Notes: generated by a model from the sequence alone, not told the origin. Shown: positions 47,961-59,535, numbered from the stretch's first letter. The stretch is 64,000 nucleotides of DNA from Mesocentrotus franciscanus (GCA_037976565.1 CP137683.1:6426321-6490320); one strand, 5' to 3'. Numbers and translations: made by a program.

Positions 47961-48468
47961 GAAAAAGCAGGCCGAATCAGGCGATCAGCTTATTAGCAGT
48001 TATTAGGCCTACTGAGTGACTGAACACAGTCCTTTGCCCGCCGATGTCATTGAGAACTCATTTAGTGAACTTCGATTACTGAAAACGTACTTGAGATCAA
48101 CAATGACCCCCAAAACGTTTGTCTTCACTTCTGGTCATCAATTTAAACAGAGATAGTGATATAGATATAAACAAAGTGATTGACGCATTTGCCCCAAAAC
48201 ATCCCGTAAATTGGAGTTCCTTTTGACAGAAGAAAATCAAAAGTAGTGCATGTTCGTGATGCTGTAATTAGCATTTCAGGTAAACCAGCCTACATTTGAT
48301 TTGAGCTTGTTCTTGTTAATTGAACTTAAGACTTTTCTTTTTAATTTGGCAAAAAGTATGTCCCAAATCGAGCCATTATGCATCAATTAAAAAAAAAATC
48401 TTCAACTTCTGAGAGGGGCACATCCCCTGCGTCGTGCAAGCGCGACGATGGCGCTGGCGATTCGCCCC
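47961..48468. other. Unassigned sequence
   Basis: Nothing recognised. Confidence 0.3.
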
Positions 48469-48581
48469 AAGGCGCGTAGCCAGGGGGGCGATGGGGCCAT
48501 CGCCCCAAACATAACGCCTGCCCCCCAAAAAAAAAAAAAAGAGAGAGAGAGAGAGAGAAAAAAAAGGAAGAGGACGTAAGA
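48469..48581. mobile_element. Element end entering gap 2
   Basis: GGCGCGTAGCCAGGGGGGCG then GATGGGGCCATCGCCCC and a poly-A/(GA)n stretch ending in AGGAAGAGGACGTAAGA, similar to 3525-3613. Same kind of terminus as at 10430. Cut by the gap. Confidence 0.5.
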
Positions 48582-49081
48582 NNNNNNNNNNNNNNNNNNN
48601 NNNNNNNNNNNNNNNNNNNNNNNNNNNNNNNNNNNNNNNNNNNNNNNNNNNNNNNNNNNNNNNNNNNNNNNNNNNNNNNNNNNNNNNNNNNNNNNNNNNN
48701 NNNNNNNNNNNNNNNNNNNNNNNNNNNNNNNNNNNNNNNNNNNNNNNNNNNNNNNNNNNNNNNNNNNNNNNNNNNNNNNNNNNNNNNNNNNNNNNNNNNN
48801 NNNNNNNNNNNNNNNNNNNNNNNNNNNNNNNNNNNNNNNNNNNNNNNNNNNNNNNNNNNNNNNNNNNNNNNNNNNNNNNNNNNNNNNNNNNNNNNNNNNN
48901 NNNNNNNNNNNNNNNNNNNNNNNNNNNNNNNNNNNNNNNNNNNNNNNNNNNNNNNNNNNNNNNNNNNNNNNNNNNNNNNNNNNNNNNNNNNNNNNNNNNN
49001 NNNNNNNNNNNNNNNNNNNNNNNNNNNNNNNNNNNNNNNNNNNNNNNNNNNNNNNNNNNNNNNNNNNNNNNNNNNNNNNNN
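48582..49081. other. Assembly gap, 500 N
   Basis: Placeholder of exactly 500 N, lying inside repetitive mobile DNA, which probably caused the break. Confidence 1.
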
Positions 49082-49950
49082 GTGTGTTTGGGGAAGCCCC
49101 GAGCCCCGCCGTTCCGCAGGCCCTGACATGTAGGTCTCTAAATAAGCATATTTCTTGCCTGACTGTAAATTTAGGAATTTGTCATTTTCCACCAAATGCA
49201 TAAGGAAGTATAATTTACTAAAAGTGAAGACAAATCTCGGAAAAATATATCATTTCAGCAACATTTGTAAATTACCGGTATCGAATTAGAATTAACCACG
49301 TTTGAATTTTATTTGGGGCAGCCCCCAAGCCCCAAGCCCCAAGCCCCGTCAGTACACCATTGCCCCCGATCTACACCTTGTTGGCGGGAAAAATCGCAAC
49401 TAATCCCCTACCTTCCTTCTTTCTCTTTTTTTTCTTTCCCTTCCCTTCCTTCTCTCTTTTGGTTTTCCTGGGGAAGGAGGCAAGGCCTTTCGGCCGATCC
49501 CGCACGTTATTGGCGGGATTAATCGCAATTGATCTCGATCCCCTTCTTTCCACCCTTTCTTTTCTTCTTCCTCTTTTGTACGCTTTTGGCTCTCCTCTTT
49601 CCCTTCCCTTCTTCTTTTTGGCGGGGGCGGGGAGGGCAAGGTTTTGGGCCCTCGATTCACAACTTGTTGGCGAGAAAATTGCAACTGATATCCCCTTCTT
49701 TCCTTTCTTCTTCCTCTTTTTTCTTTCTCTTTATCTCCTCTTTTCCTTTTTTCTTTCCTTTTCCTTCCTTCTCTCTTATTTTGTTGATGGGGGGCGGCAA
49801 CAGCCTAGGAGGCAAGGCCCTTTCGGCTCCCTGATCTGCTTCTTTACCCCTTTTCTTTTCTTCTTCCTCTTCTTTCTTTCTTTCTCTTTCTTTTTTTTTT
49901 TTTTTTTTTTTGCGGGGGGCAAGGCCCCTGACCCCTCTGGATCCGCGCCT
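49082..49950. mobile_element. Right part of a solo hAT-like element (family of 7287-8701)
   Basis: Follows the nested copies from CCCTGACATGTAGG through TTACCGGTATCGAATTAGAA and GATCTACACCTTGTTGGCGG to GGATCCGCGCCT at 49950. It diverges in detail and is outside any Helitron, so the family also moves independently. Left end is in the gap. Confidence 0.8.
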
Positions 49951-50189
49951 TAGAATGTCATTGCCATAGGTCAATATTTTCAGAGGTTAATATTTCAGAG
50001 GTAAAATGCCAAAGGTAAAAATGTAGGCCTACATTATACCAGAAATGTATACATCGATTCATATAAGTGCTGTTTTGTGTATTTCGGACAGTGTGTGAAT
50101 TTCTGATGTAATTCTTCATAGTTTGCCTTCTTAGTTTTTCATTTCTTGATGAATAAATCGAATGTACCATGCACTCTTTTCGACGCACC
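49951..50189. other. Unassigned sequence
   Basis: GGTAAAATGCCAAAGGTAAA-like simple repetition; related to the start of the next repeat. Confidence 0.3.
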
Positions 50190-51060
50190 TGTAAAACTAT
50201 GGATCTTCAGTGACTGGTCCCTCAGAAACTAGTGCTGAGCCAGTCACTGGGAATTTATGATTTCAACTGAAGCCTCTCAGTGCAACGTTCATTTGATTTT
50301 TATTCAAATTTCATTTGGAAACCTTCCATATTTGATCAACATGGTGTGATGGCATATGAGCTATGGTTGGAGCGATGGATGCGGTTAACAGCGTTGGTGT
50401 ATTTTGTGGATTTATCATATTCATATTCTGAATATTGGCAGCGAATTGAATCATATTGAAAAGGATGCACTTCATAGTTGTACACGATAAGTCTTAGTTG
50501 ACATATTCTCTCTCTCTCTCTCTCTCTCTCCCTCTCTCTCTCTCTTTCTCTCTAACTTGCATAAAGAAAATATGAATATATTAATCTTTGGTCTTGATTA
50601 AGACAAATTGAACATTTTATCAGTATTGAACAGGGAGAAAGAAATGGGAAGGAAATTAAACAAAACGAACATTTAAGATACCTACTACATGTTTATTCGT
50701 GATGGATACGAATGCAGGTATATTAAAATGTGAAATAATTAATTATAGAGCGATGATACATAAATTCTTTGACGTTGATTGATTCGTTCAAATTTACATG
50801 AATGTGGTCATGACTTGTCGGTTACGAACGGCAGGCTTCGATATCTACTCAATCTATCTAATAATAAGAAATCTAGCTGTAGTAAATACCAGGCAAAGAA
50901 AAAAAAGGGAAAGCCAGAATGATGACATTGACGATGATTGAAAGTTTGGATAAAAATAATCAAACAATGTCTTCTGAGGTCATATTTATTGCAATTTTAG
51001 AAAGCTCTATCTACCACCGTGACCGTGTTGTTGATCACTATTATCATTTTTAAACGTGTG
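50190..51060 (+). repeat. Direct repeat family P, copy 1
   Basis: Shares GACTGGTCCCTCAGAAACTA, GATGCGGTTAACAGCGTTGG, GAACAGGGAGAAAGAAATGG and GACTTGTCGGTTACGAACGG with copies at about 51840-52790, 60440-61350 and 61350-61850. Contains a (TC)n tract at 50508-50552. Unknown family, non-coding. Confidence 0.7.
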
Positions 51061-51839
51061 TGGATCTCTGAGGTATAATTATTATACATTTTTAAAGTGG
51101 GGAGGGGGTAGGGGAGTGAGTGAGACAAGCTAGAAGGGGAAGGAACCTTACATCTCTCGTCTCATTTTATTCCTTTTAAAATTGTCATTTCAAATACGAT
51201 TTAGGTTACTTTCTTTTCTTAACGACTATATGATTGTATGATATAGTTTTTTCACAATAACGGAAGTAAGCTTTGTCTATATTCTAATAGAAATGTAATA
51301 AGAAATCATTTTGGAAGTAGGACCTACTGTGAATTTAAACATATATCAAATATAAGCAATTACTTTCATACATTGTATTGATAAAGATATGAGTATTATA
51401 TATTATTTTCTATTTTATATGTACCTGTATATTATGTTTCACTCAATCATTGAGTAATGAATGTAAATATGTATTGAAATTATGGAAATGAAAACCTCGC
51501 TTGAGGATAAGATAATTTTTGTTTGTTATATGTACCCTCGATACCATTGTAAACACATACCTTTGAGCTTTTAGCTCCATCATGTACATTATTGTATTCT
51601 ATATTTTGCGATATAAACCTTGAATTGAATTGAATTGAATAATAATTGTGTTAATAGTAGTAGTAATACAATTTTGCGCTATTTTGTATCTTAATAATGC
51701 AATTAATGTATTCGAGTTTTAGTTGTTGAGAGAAAGAAAGAATAAAATCAAATAATATTCACAATCAACAACAACAACAAAATTAACCCTCCCCGACAAC
51801 AAAAATCACCTGCCACTGTGGAATGGGCAACTCTTTTCG
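51061..51839. other. AT-rich sequence with possible LINE 3' tail
   Basis: ATAAACCTTGAATTGAATTG then AATTGAAT at about 51615-51640 resembles a plus-strand CR1/L2 3' end. No coding part seen. Confidence 0.35.
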
Positions 51840-52790
51840 CAAGCATGTGTGTGGGGTTTATGTTTGTGTATTTTGGACAAAGGTGTGAATTGAAACTTGA
51901 TTACTGATGTAATTCTTTATATATAGTTTACATTCTTGATTTTTTCATTTCTTGATGAAGCTAGGATATAAATCGAATGTGCCACGCACTCTTTTCGACG
52001 CACCTGCAACAGTATGGATCTTAAATGACTGGTCCTTCAGAAACTAGATGCGATAGATCTGAGTAGATCCCGAAGCCTGCCGTTCGTAACCGACAAGTAT
52101 CCGCATTCATGTAAAATTGAATAAAGTATTCAACAACATGCTGGTGCGATAGATGCAGTAAACAGCGTTGGTGTATTATGCGGATTTATCATATTCTTAA
52201 TCTGAATATTGGCATCGAATTGAATCATATTGAAAATGACATAACGAAACTATGAATATATTAATCTTTGGCTTTGATTAAGACAAATTGAACATTTTAT
52301 CAGTATTGAACAGGGAGAAAGAAATGGGAAGGAAATTTAACAAAACGAACGTATCAGATAACTACTACATGTTCATTCGTGATGGATACGAATGCAGGTA
52401 AATTAAAATGTAAAATAATTAATTATAGAGCGATGATACATCAATTCTTTGACGTTGATTGATTCGTTCAAATTTACATGAATGTGGTGACTTGTCGGTT
52501 ATGAACGGCAGGCTTCGATATCTACTCAATCTATCAAACAATACGAAATCTAGCTGTAGTAAATACACAAACACGAAAGTAAAAAGGAGATGTCAGAGTG
52601 ATGATATTGACGATGATTAAAAGTTTGGATACAAAATAATCAAACAATATGTTCTGAGGTCATATTTCTTGGAATATCCACCAGCGTGTTGTTGAACACT
52701 ATATTCAATTTAACATGAATGCGGTGACTTGTTGGTTAGTAGCAGATGATCATGGCAGGCTGTGATATTCTATAAAATTAGAAGCTATCT
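51840..52790 (+). repeat. Direct repeat family P, copy 2
   Basis: Same ordered words as copy 1, with a deletion of the TC tract. It runs into the element at 52791 exactly as copy 4 runs into the element at 61853. Confidence 0.7.
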
Positions 52791-53339
52791 AGACAGTACT
52801 TCAACAGAAAGCTGGATAGAGACACTCCGTTACATCAAGCTGCCAGAAAGTATATCATCATCTCACAGAATTCTGCTCGAATACCGCATCGAAATCAGGT
52901 AGGCTTACAGCCCTTACGTTATGCCTGTAGCACTTGAGACGTCTTTCTGATTGCATCAGTTTGTAATTGTATTAATAATGATATCGATTATTTAGGAGCG
53001 CTAAAACAAAAAGTACTTTTTCGCTTACCAAGTAACATAATGTGCAGAGAGAAACTTAAAACTCATGAATAGGTAAATCATACTTTATTACTGAGGAAAG
53101 AAGTATTTTTAAGGGATCTTTTGAAAGTGGTAAGACAGGTTAATTCTCTGATGGAAAGTGGGATGTTTTCGAAGCAGCCACTGTAAAACGTTATTCGGTA
53201 TAGTTGAGGGTCTGGATTTGGGAATAATTAGTGTAAATTCAGTTGTAGAGCGTAGGTCTGCATTTCTCCAGACATTTCTTCGCCTCTTGTGCAGCGGGCT
53301 GTTAGTGCACATTAATCAGGAGCTTTGCTTTGGCAACTC

Positions 53340-53410
53340 TGATGGGTGAGATGGCCCAGTGATCTCGTAACCGGGAGGGCGCTAGGTGTCCTTTGGTAAG
53401 GCATTAATCC
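53340..53410 (+). mobile_element. tRNA-derived SINE remnant, deleted
   Basis: TGGGTGAGATGGCCCAGTGA (box-A-like TGGCCCAGTG) and TCGTAACCGGGAGGGCGC; the part that would contain box B is deleted relative to the copy near 63430. Confidence 0.45.
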
Positions 53411-53469
53411 TCATTACTCATACTGACTTATTACACTGACTCATTACTCACACTGACTTACATCTACCT

Positions 53470-53874
53470 TCCTAAAGTTGTCATCACTGATACAAAAATT
53501 GGCAACACTGTAACGTATCTTGCGACCCCTCTCCAATCTTTCATTTTCTCAGTTGTTGATGACGGAATAGATTGGTTTCATACATTTCTGGATGTATAAA
53601 ACCAATTTGCAATAATTATATTTAGGGTGAATGTATGATTGAACATTTTTTAATGGAATTTATTAGCTTTTAAAGTTTTTTAGTACAGGGCAAATGGGTG
53701 ATGACCTCACAACATATGTCACAGAGTTGCCAATTTGCACGGTGTTTGATTGCATCTCCAACAACTCATAACTTTCTTATTTTTAATCGGTTTTTGCTCA
53801 AACTTTCACTGACCCGTTCCTCTCATTCTTCTGTTTTCATAAAAATCATATCAATATCAGGGTGGACTTCCCCT
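53470..53874. mobile_element. Copy of the 19740-20270 MITE family
   Basis: Shares ATTGGCAACACTGTAACGTA, TGTTTGATTGCATC and the end ATATCAGGGTGGACTTCCCC; its left outer arm is lost. Confidence 0.7.
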
Positions 53875-54160
53875 TTCAGCAAATTGTGTAAAATGTTACA
53901 AATAGGAGGTTAAAAAAAACCATACATGTTTGTTGGGAATACTTCATACCAACACTAGGTAATGTTTACCCAATTTCGGATACATTTTACCAAACAAACA
54001 TGCTCGAATTATAATGGCTCATACCCAAGCCTGATTTTGAAACAGTTAGTATTATGAAAGTAATTAATAATTTGGGAAGGTAAGTTTAAAGATAATCTTG
54101 AGTTCCGGTAAATATAGAAACTAGATTCTCACAGAATCCAACGAAACGTACACATACACA

Positions 54161-54312
54161 TCTTTCCGATGCCCTACTTTGGGCTCTGGGCTGATCGGGC
54201 ATACGACTACGGACGACGCGACCGCAGCATTCACGTGCGTGCAACATACGGAAACGCTAGCGCGCGCTGACCATGTAGAGATTAAGCCGCTGTCTACCGT
54301 TAATCAAGTCCA
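54161..54312. repeat. 150-bp segment, copy 1, abutting the LINE fragment
   Basis: TCTTTCCGATGCCCTACT... to ...CGTTAATCAAGTCCA, nearly identical to 55226-55370 apart from a 7-base duplication. It ends exactly where the LINE homology starts. CpG-rich, unknown origin. Confidence 0.85.
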
Positions 54313-54875
54313 GAGAATACTATAAGACCATAGTACGCCCAACACTAGAATATTGCAATGCAGTCTGGAGACCAACTTACCTAAAGGACCAAGACTTATT
54401 GGAAAAGGTTCAGCAACGAGCTACACGACTCATCCCAGATGTGAAACATCTAAGCTATACGAAGACAGACTCAAGACACTCAAACTACCATCACTAGAGT
54501 ACCGTAGACAGAGGGCTGATCTTCTTCAAATATACAAAATCATGCATGGACTTGAGGCTGTAGAGAAGAATGACATGTTTGAAATCATTGAAGAATCCAG
54601 AACAAGAGGACACAGGCTCAAAATAAGGAAGCCCCACTGCAAATCTAAGCTGAGGCAGATGTCATTTTCAGTGCGGAGTATTAATAATTGGAATAACCTT
54701 CCTAAAATTGCTGTTAACGCCTCATCAATTAATAAGTTCAAGTCAGAACTTGAAAATCATTGGAAGCACCACCCGCTGAAATATTACCCATACCAACGCG
54801 AACAATGCAGTAAAGAGGGCACATAAGCTGAAGCTTCAAGCCTCGACACCAAAGTAAACCAAAGTAAGTAAGTAA
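54313..54875 (+). mobile_element. LINE 3' fragment, C-terminal part of reverse transcriptase
   Basis: Reads YYKTIVRPTLEYCNAVWRP, LLEKVQQRATRLIPDVKHLS, then after a one-base shift near 54455, YEDRLKTLKLPSLEYRRQRA and DLLQIYKIMHGLE. It continues through SFSVRSINNWNNLP to TAA at 54824-54826. This is the post-RT C-terminal region of CR1/L2/Jockey-like ORF2. A short AAGT-repeat tail (GTAAGTAAGTAAG) ends it. 5'-truncated, as LINE insertions usually are. Confidence 0.85.
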
Positions 54876-55225
54876 GATTACAAATAAATGACACGTGCAA
54901 AATAATTTTGGTAGAAAATGTATAGTGGCTGAGAAATGAGCATATGAAGATAACGAAATCTGCTGCAAGATAAACAATCCCGAATAAATCGTAGCAATTT
55001 TCTCTCAAAATACAATTCCCATACCTGAGCTCACGTACTGAGATTAGCTTTAAGTAAGTATGAGTAATTAAGCACTATTGTCAGATCATTCATTAAATTA
55101 CACTACATTACATTCTCCTACTTCCATTCTTTGAAAAAGAAACTATATGCGTTGAATCTTTATCATTGTATTCTCAAGGAGGGTGGGGGTAAAGCCGTTA
55201 AGGGGAGTGCAGCATGACGAGACTG

Positions 55226-55370
55226 TCTTTCCGATGCCCTACTCTGGGCTGATCGGGCATACGACTACGGACGACGCGACCGCAGCATTCACGTGCGTGC
55301 AACATACGGAAACGCTAGCGCGCGCTGAGCATGTAGAGATTAAGCCGCTGTCTACCGTTAATCAAGTCCA
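55226..55370. repeat. 150-bp segment, copy 2
   Basis: Second copy of 54161-54312, in the same orientation, inside a roughly 270-bp stretch (about 55200-55475) absent from the other element X copy. Confidence 0.85.
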
Positions 55371-55799
55371 TTAATTCTTTTACGTACAGTTGTCCAAAAG
55401 AAGACGTAGATGGCGTTAACCAGTATTTGCCATGCTACACTCCCTTTATTAAAGTGCATGCACTGACAGCAGTGCAGAAAGGGGCGGGAACATCGTCTTT
55501 CAACAGGGCATTCAAAACATTCTCAGTTGTTTGATTGCAGAAAGCAGAGAATATGATTGAATGTAGACATTCTGAAGCCTTCCGCCTTGCATTCCTCACA
55601 GTAAACCGCAGTTCCCGTATTTTCTGGCAGCCTGTCGTCTCGAAGCCCGTTATTTTCGGCGCAAATTGTTCCTTCAGTTTCCGTTATAACTTTATATTGT
55701 TCGATTTCGGCTTTCTGTTCATTCTCGATGAGTGGTAAACGGAAAGCTTCAGTACGTCACTATTCTATGCTGACATTTTAAATTGTGTTGCAATGTCAC

Positions 55800-56645
55800 T
55801 GCATGTAGCTTTGACCAAATGATCAAAATAATAATAAATAATAATAACAACGTTTCTTATAAAGCGCTTACCACCGAAGTCTCTAAGCGCTATAACAAAC
55901 AGAATAGACTGATAAACAATTACATATTAAACAAAACAAAAAAGTGCAAATAAACCTACAAATTACAATACATATGAAATACACATCAATGTGAACAGAG
56001 TAAGTTAATCATTAAAAGCAATTTTGAATAAATGTGTCTTAAGAGAAGTTTTGAATTGGCTAACAGTTTGACAGTTTTTTACATTTAACGGTAGTTTGTT
56101 CCAAAGTTCAGCAGAAGCTCTGGAAAAAGAGCGATGGCCATAAGAAAGAGTTGATACAGAAGTAGACATTAGGTTTAACTGAGAAGATGACCGAAGATTA
56201 CGTGAGGGTTTATACTCATGGATTAGTTCTTGCAGATAAATTGGTGCCAATTCATGAATGCATTTATAAGTTAAAACCAAGATTTTGTACATAATGCGGT
56301 ACGTCACCGGCAACCAATGCAATGTACGTAGTCCTGGAGTTATGTGTTCACAAGAACGTGTTTGTGTTACTAGCCTGGCAGCAGAGTTTTGGATTCTCTG
56401 TAGTTTTGCTATTAACGAGTCCGGAAGGCCATAAAGAAGGCTATTGCATTGATCAAGACGGCATGTAATAAATGCATGTATAAGCGTTTCAGTAGAGTTT
56501 TTATCAAGAAAATTTCTAATACGACCTATCTTGTACAAGGCATATGAAGCTGAGCGACAAATATTTTTTATATATTCATCCATCCTAAGATCATTTTCAA
56601 AGATGACACCAAGGTTACGTGCACTTTTGACAGGTTGTATGGGAA
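55800..56645 (-). mobile_element. LINE 3' end (L2/CR1-like), 5'-truncated
   Basis: Minus-strand frame from about 56637 to 56005: QPVKSARNLGVIFENDLRMD, then CRLDQCNSLLYGLPDSL, LRTLHWLPVTYRIMYKIL and HRSFSRASAELWNKLPLNV, ending FKIAFND. These are conserved C-terminal features of L2/CR1-like ORF2. The 3' UTR has an inverted AAGCGCTTA pair (about 55865-55895) and a TTATTA-repeat tail. It lies about 45 bp before the peptide gene's start codon. Confidence 0.85.
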
Positions 56646-56690
56646 ATTAAATGTATTCCATGTTTATTCTATTTTCCTTAGACTTTGAAA

Positions 56691-58714
56691 ATGGCGTCAA
56701 AAACCACGATTGCTCTCTACTTTCTGATTGCCTTGGCCGTGGCAGCAAGTGTTTTAGTTCAGGAAGATGGGACCGACAATATTTATTCCAATGCGTTGAC
56801 TGACCAGTGTAAAGCAAGGCGTAAGTAATTTATTTCTAAACTAACTAACTAAACGAATACGATTATAAAACAACCAACCTAAAGCAATTCCAATAGTCGT
56901 ATGCTAACTAACTAAACGAATACGATTATAAAACAACCAACCTAAAGCAATTCCAATAGTCGTATGCTTGTGCGGTCACCTATTGAAATGTGCCAACATG
57001 GCAATAATGTTTTGACAAAGTCCGACCAGATTTGTAGAAAGTTTGCATTTTTAGAAAGATACTTTTTATCCATTTTTATCCTGGCCGATGATATTTCGTG
57101 ATAATTTTAGTTACCAACCAAGTTTTGTTTGATTTGATATGATTTATTGATTTATTATCGTTTCGATTAATTGTTGTCTTTTATTTTTGTATTGCAGTGC
57201 GGAAATTGTGTAAGAAGGCAGCTCGGGATGCAAAGTGGACTAGTGAAGAATGGCGTGAATGTATAAACGGAGGTATGAACAATATTTCCAAATCTAAAGA
57301 AAAATGCATAAGAAATAGAATGCTCATTCTATGAATGATAATAATCCACCTCTCAATTTTCAATTCGACACCTCCATCACATAGTCATGAAAATGAGAAA
57401 AGTCAAGGAAGACAAACTTGAAAAGTCGGCAAGATAATATTTCTTTCGCTGTAATCTATACCATCTCCAGTCTCAAAATGATCAATGCCATTTTAACGTA
57501 ATGATTAAGTCAATAATAGCAATACTTTTAACGCTTATATATGACTCGTGGATGTGCAGTACAGGCATAAACAATTTTATTGGTAAATATTTATGATGGT
57601 CATGATCACCGGCATTGTAATTATAATTTAGTGTGTTGTTTTAAAGACTACAAATTAAGGAGTACTCGACAAGCATGACACAAGGAGGCTTTTAAGTGCT
57701 CATATTTTTGGTCAAAAAGACTTTGCATATAACATTTAAAAAAATAACATTATGAAGGGCATGTTTATTTCCTTCAAGTCAGGCTCGAACAACCATCGTT
57801 GTCATTTGATTGATGATTAAACAACTAAGCACGACATGGTAACTCAGTGGCGGACCCAGGGAGGGGGGGGCCGGGCCCCTCCCTAGAAAAAAACACAGGT
57901 GAAAACACCCTTTTGTAAAAAAAAGAAAGAAGATGGGCCCCCTCCCCTGGTACTCAAGGGGTGGTTTAAAAAAGCACTTCCCCCGTTGAGCAAGAAAAAA
58001 AAGATGAGTGCTCACTACCCTCCCCCACTGAGCGAAAAATCGACCGGCACGATTTTCCAATTTTCAATTTTTGAGGCAAAAAAAAAAAAATTGTGCTCAC
58101 TACCCCCCACTAAGCGGAAAATCGGCCGGCACGGTTTTCAAATTTTCGCACGAAGTGGGCCCCCTTTTCGGCCCCCTCCCTTGCCGCCGGCTGGATCCGC
58201 CCCTGTGGTAACTTCCTCCGTTTTAGGATTGCTTCTTCGTATAGAGGGCACGGAGTCATTTCTAATAACCTAAAATTACTTATAATTGAGAGAATTATCC
58301 AATCCATATGTTTCCCATATGTATCTTCATAATTTTTAAAGGGCTGGGTAAAATTTTACTCATAAGAGGGGAAGACAAGAACCGTGCATGTTTGTTGGAT
58401 AAGAGTTTACCAACACTGGGTAATGTTTAACCAAGGTTGGGTACATTTCATCCAACAAACACGCATCTTCCCATTGTTTTACCTCTTATGTTCAAAATTG
58501 TACCCAACTCTACACTGCTTTAAGAGTGCACATATACACCTCTTCATTATCCCGCTAGCAGAATCACACTATATCATATAACATTACTGTTTCTGAAATG
58601 CATTCGGTGCATGCACATTGTAAGGATATAGCAAAAATACCTTTACAAACAAAATTATATGTTTAACAAATCTTTATATTTTCCCTTTTCTTTATTTCAG
58701 CTAATGGGAAATAA
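56691..58714 (+). CDS. Small secreted cationic three-cysteine peptide precursor, 72 aa, three exons
   Basis: Exons 56691-56820, 57198-57272 and 58701-58714 join in phase (1, then 1) with gtaagt/attgcag and gtatga/atttcag sites to give 72 codons and TAA. Residues 1-23 are a signal peptide: MASKTT, then a hydrophobic core IALYFLIALAVAASVLV. Residues 24-39 are acidic/polar (EDGTDNIYSN). Residues 40-65 are basic and probably helical, with Cys40, Cys48 and Cys65, two Trp (57, 62) and a Lys/Arg-rich CKARLRKLCKK start. The end is INGANGK. Only three Cys suggests a dimer or a free thiol. The start codon context GAAAATGG is good, and a splice acceptor (ttttccttag, 56681) just before suggests a 5'-UTR intron. 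Family not recognised; a host-defence or signalling peptide is possible but unproven. No frame break anywhere. Confidence 0.75.
56841..56966 (+). repeat. Perfect 63-bp tandem duplication in intron 1
   Basis: 56841-56903 and 56904-56966 are identical (CTAACTAACTAAACGAATAC ... CAATAGTCGTATG). Either very recent or an assembly duplicate. Confidence 0.95.
57845..58205. mobile_element. hAT MITE, 361 bp, in intron 2 of the peptide gene
   Basis: CAGTGGCGGACCCAGG at left, CTGGATCCGCCCCTG at right, with TGGTAACT on both sides (57837-57844, 58206-58213): a perfect 8-bp target duplication. Internal GTGCTCACTA / GAGCGAAAAATCG blocks are repeated twice. Same family as 23663-23881. Confidence 0.92.
58338..58520. 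mobile_element. Foldback MITE in intron 2 of the peptide gene
   Basis: GGGCTGGGTAAAATTTTACT and CAAAATTGTACCCAACTC are outer arms; GCATGTTTGTTGGA and TCCAACAAACACGC inner arms. Related copies lie at about 53925-54010 and 62740-62850. Confidence 0.7.
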
Positions 58715-58906
58715 GCGCAACGAGAAGTTCGAGAAGCATACTAGCTGGCTCTTTTTTATGTGCCTGTGGTCAGACGTCTTCTCTATTTGTTGAGACTTTA
58801 GTCAAATTGATGCGAGAAAAAAATCATCTGTGATCAGTCATCACTGAACTTAATCCTAACCCCAACGAATTCACAACCTTGCCTCTGAAATATTTTTTAA
58901 AAAATC

Positions 58907-58912
58907 AATAAA
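58907..58912 (+). promoter_or_regulatory. Poly(A) signal of the peptide gene
   Basis: AATAAA about 193 bp after the stop codon, in AT-rich sequence; the nearest such signal after the stop. Confidence 0.6.
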
Positions 58913-58930
58913 TATATACAATCCATTTTG

Positions 58931-59224
58931 AATCTCGTTTCAAAAGTAAAGTATCAATATGCCTACATGTAGCCCAATATAGTTTTGTGTTGACAACAGG
59001 ACAACTGGAAAATTTGATTGTTTGATATAATGCATTGAAGAGTACAATCATGTATATGAGCTTCATTATGTAGAGAAAACGTATAAAGGAAACCATTGAG
59101 GTGTATACATTACAGCGATTGTAAATTGTCAAGTTTTTAATCAGCTGCTTCATTCTCTGAACCATTGTGCACAAAAGGGTCTCATTAAATGGAATGACGT
59201 AATAATTCCTCCTCGGGTAATTTA
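58931..59224. other. Unassigned sequence
   Basis: Nothing recognised. Confidence 0.3.
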
Positions 59225-59370
59225 CTTTTGTTCTATGAAAAGTAGAAGGGAGAGAGAGAAAGAGAGAGAGATAGAGAAAGAGAGAGATAAATAGGGAGAG
59301 ATAGACAGGGAGCAGGCATATCAGAGAGGTAGAGAGAAAGATTGTGGAAATCTTATATATAAGAGGATAC

Positions 59371-59402
<32 letters not shown>

Positions 59403-59535
59403 AGAAAGAGAGAAAGAGGGGGAGAAAAAATAGACATGGAGCAGGCATGTAAATAGAGAGAGAGAGATAGAGATTGAAGCAATCCTGTATATATATGATA
59501 CGAGAGAGAGAGAGAGAGAGAGAAAAAAAAACAGA
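59225..59535. repeat. Long degenerate (GA)n array
   Basis: Repeated AGAGAGAGAGAGAG tracts with two diverged copies of a roughly 140-bp unit (GACA/TGGAGCAGGCAT at 59302 and 59435; AATCTTATATATAAGAG and AATCCTGTATATATATGA). Confidence 0.85.

Larger units (their letters stand above)
52791..55690 (+). mobile_element. Non-coding element X, left copy, with later insertions
   Basis: Begins TTCAACAGAAAGCTGGATAG; its order of blocks matches the reverse complement of 62000-64000. Compared with that copy it has an extra LINE fragment (54313-54875), two extra 150-bp segments and no right inverted end. It includes a SINE remnant at 53340 and a MITE at 53470-53874. No protein-coding signal of its own. Confidence 0.65.
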
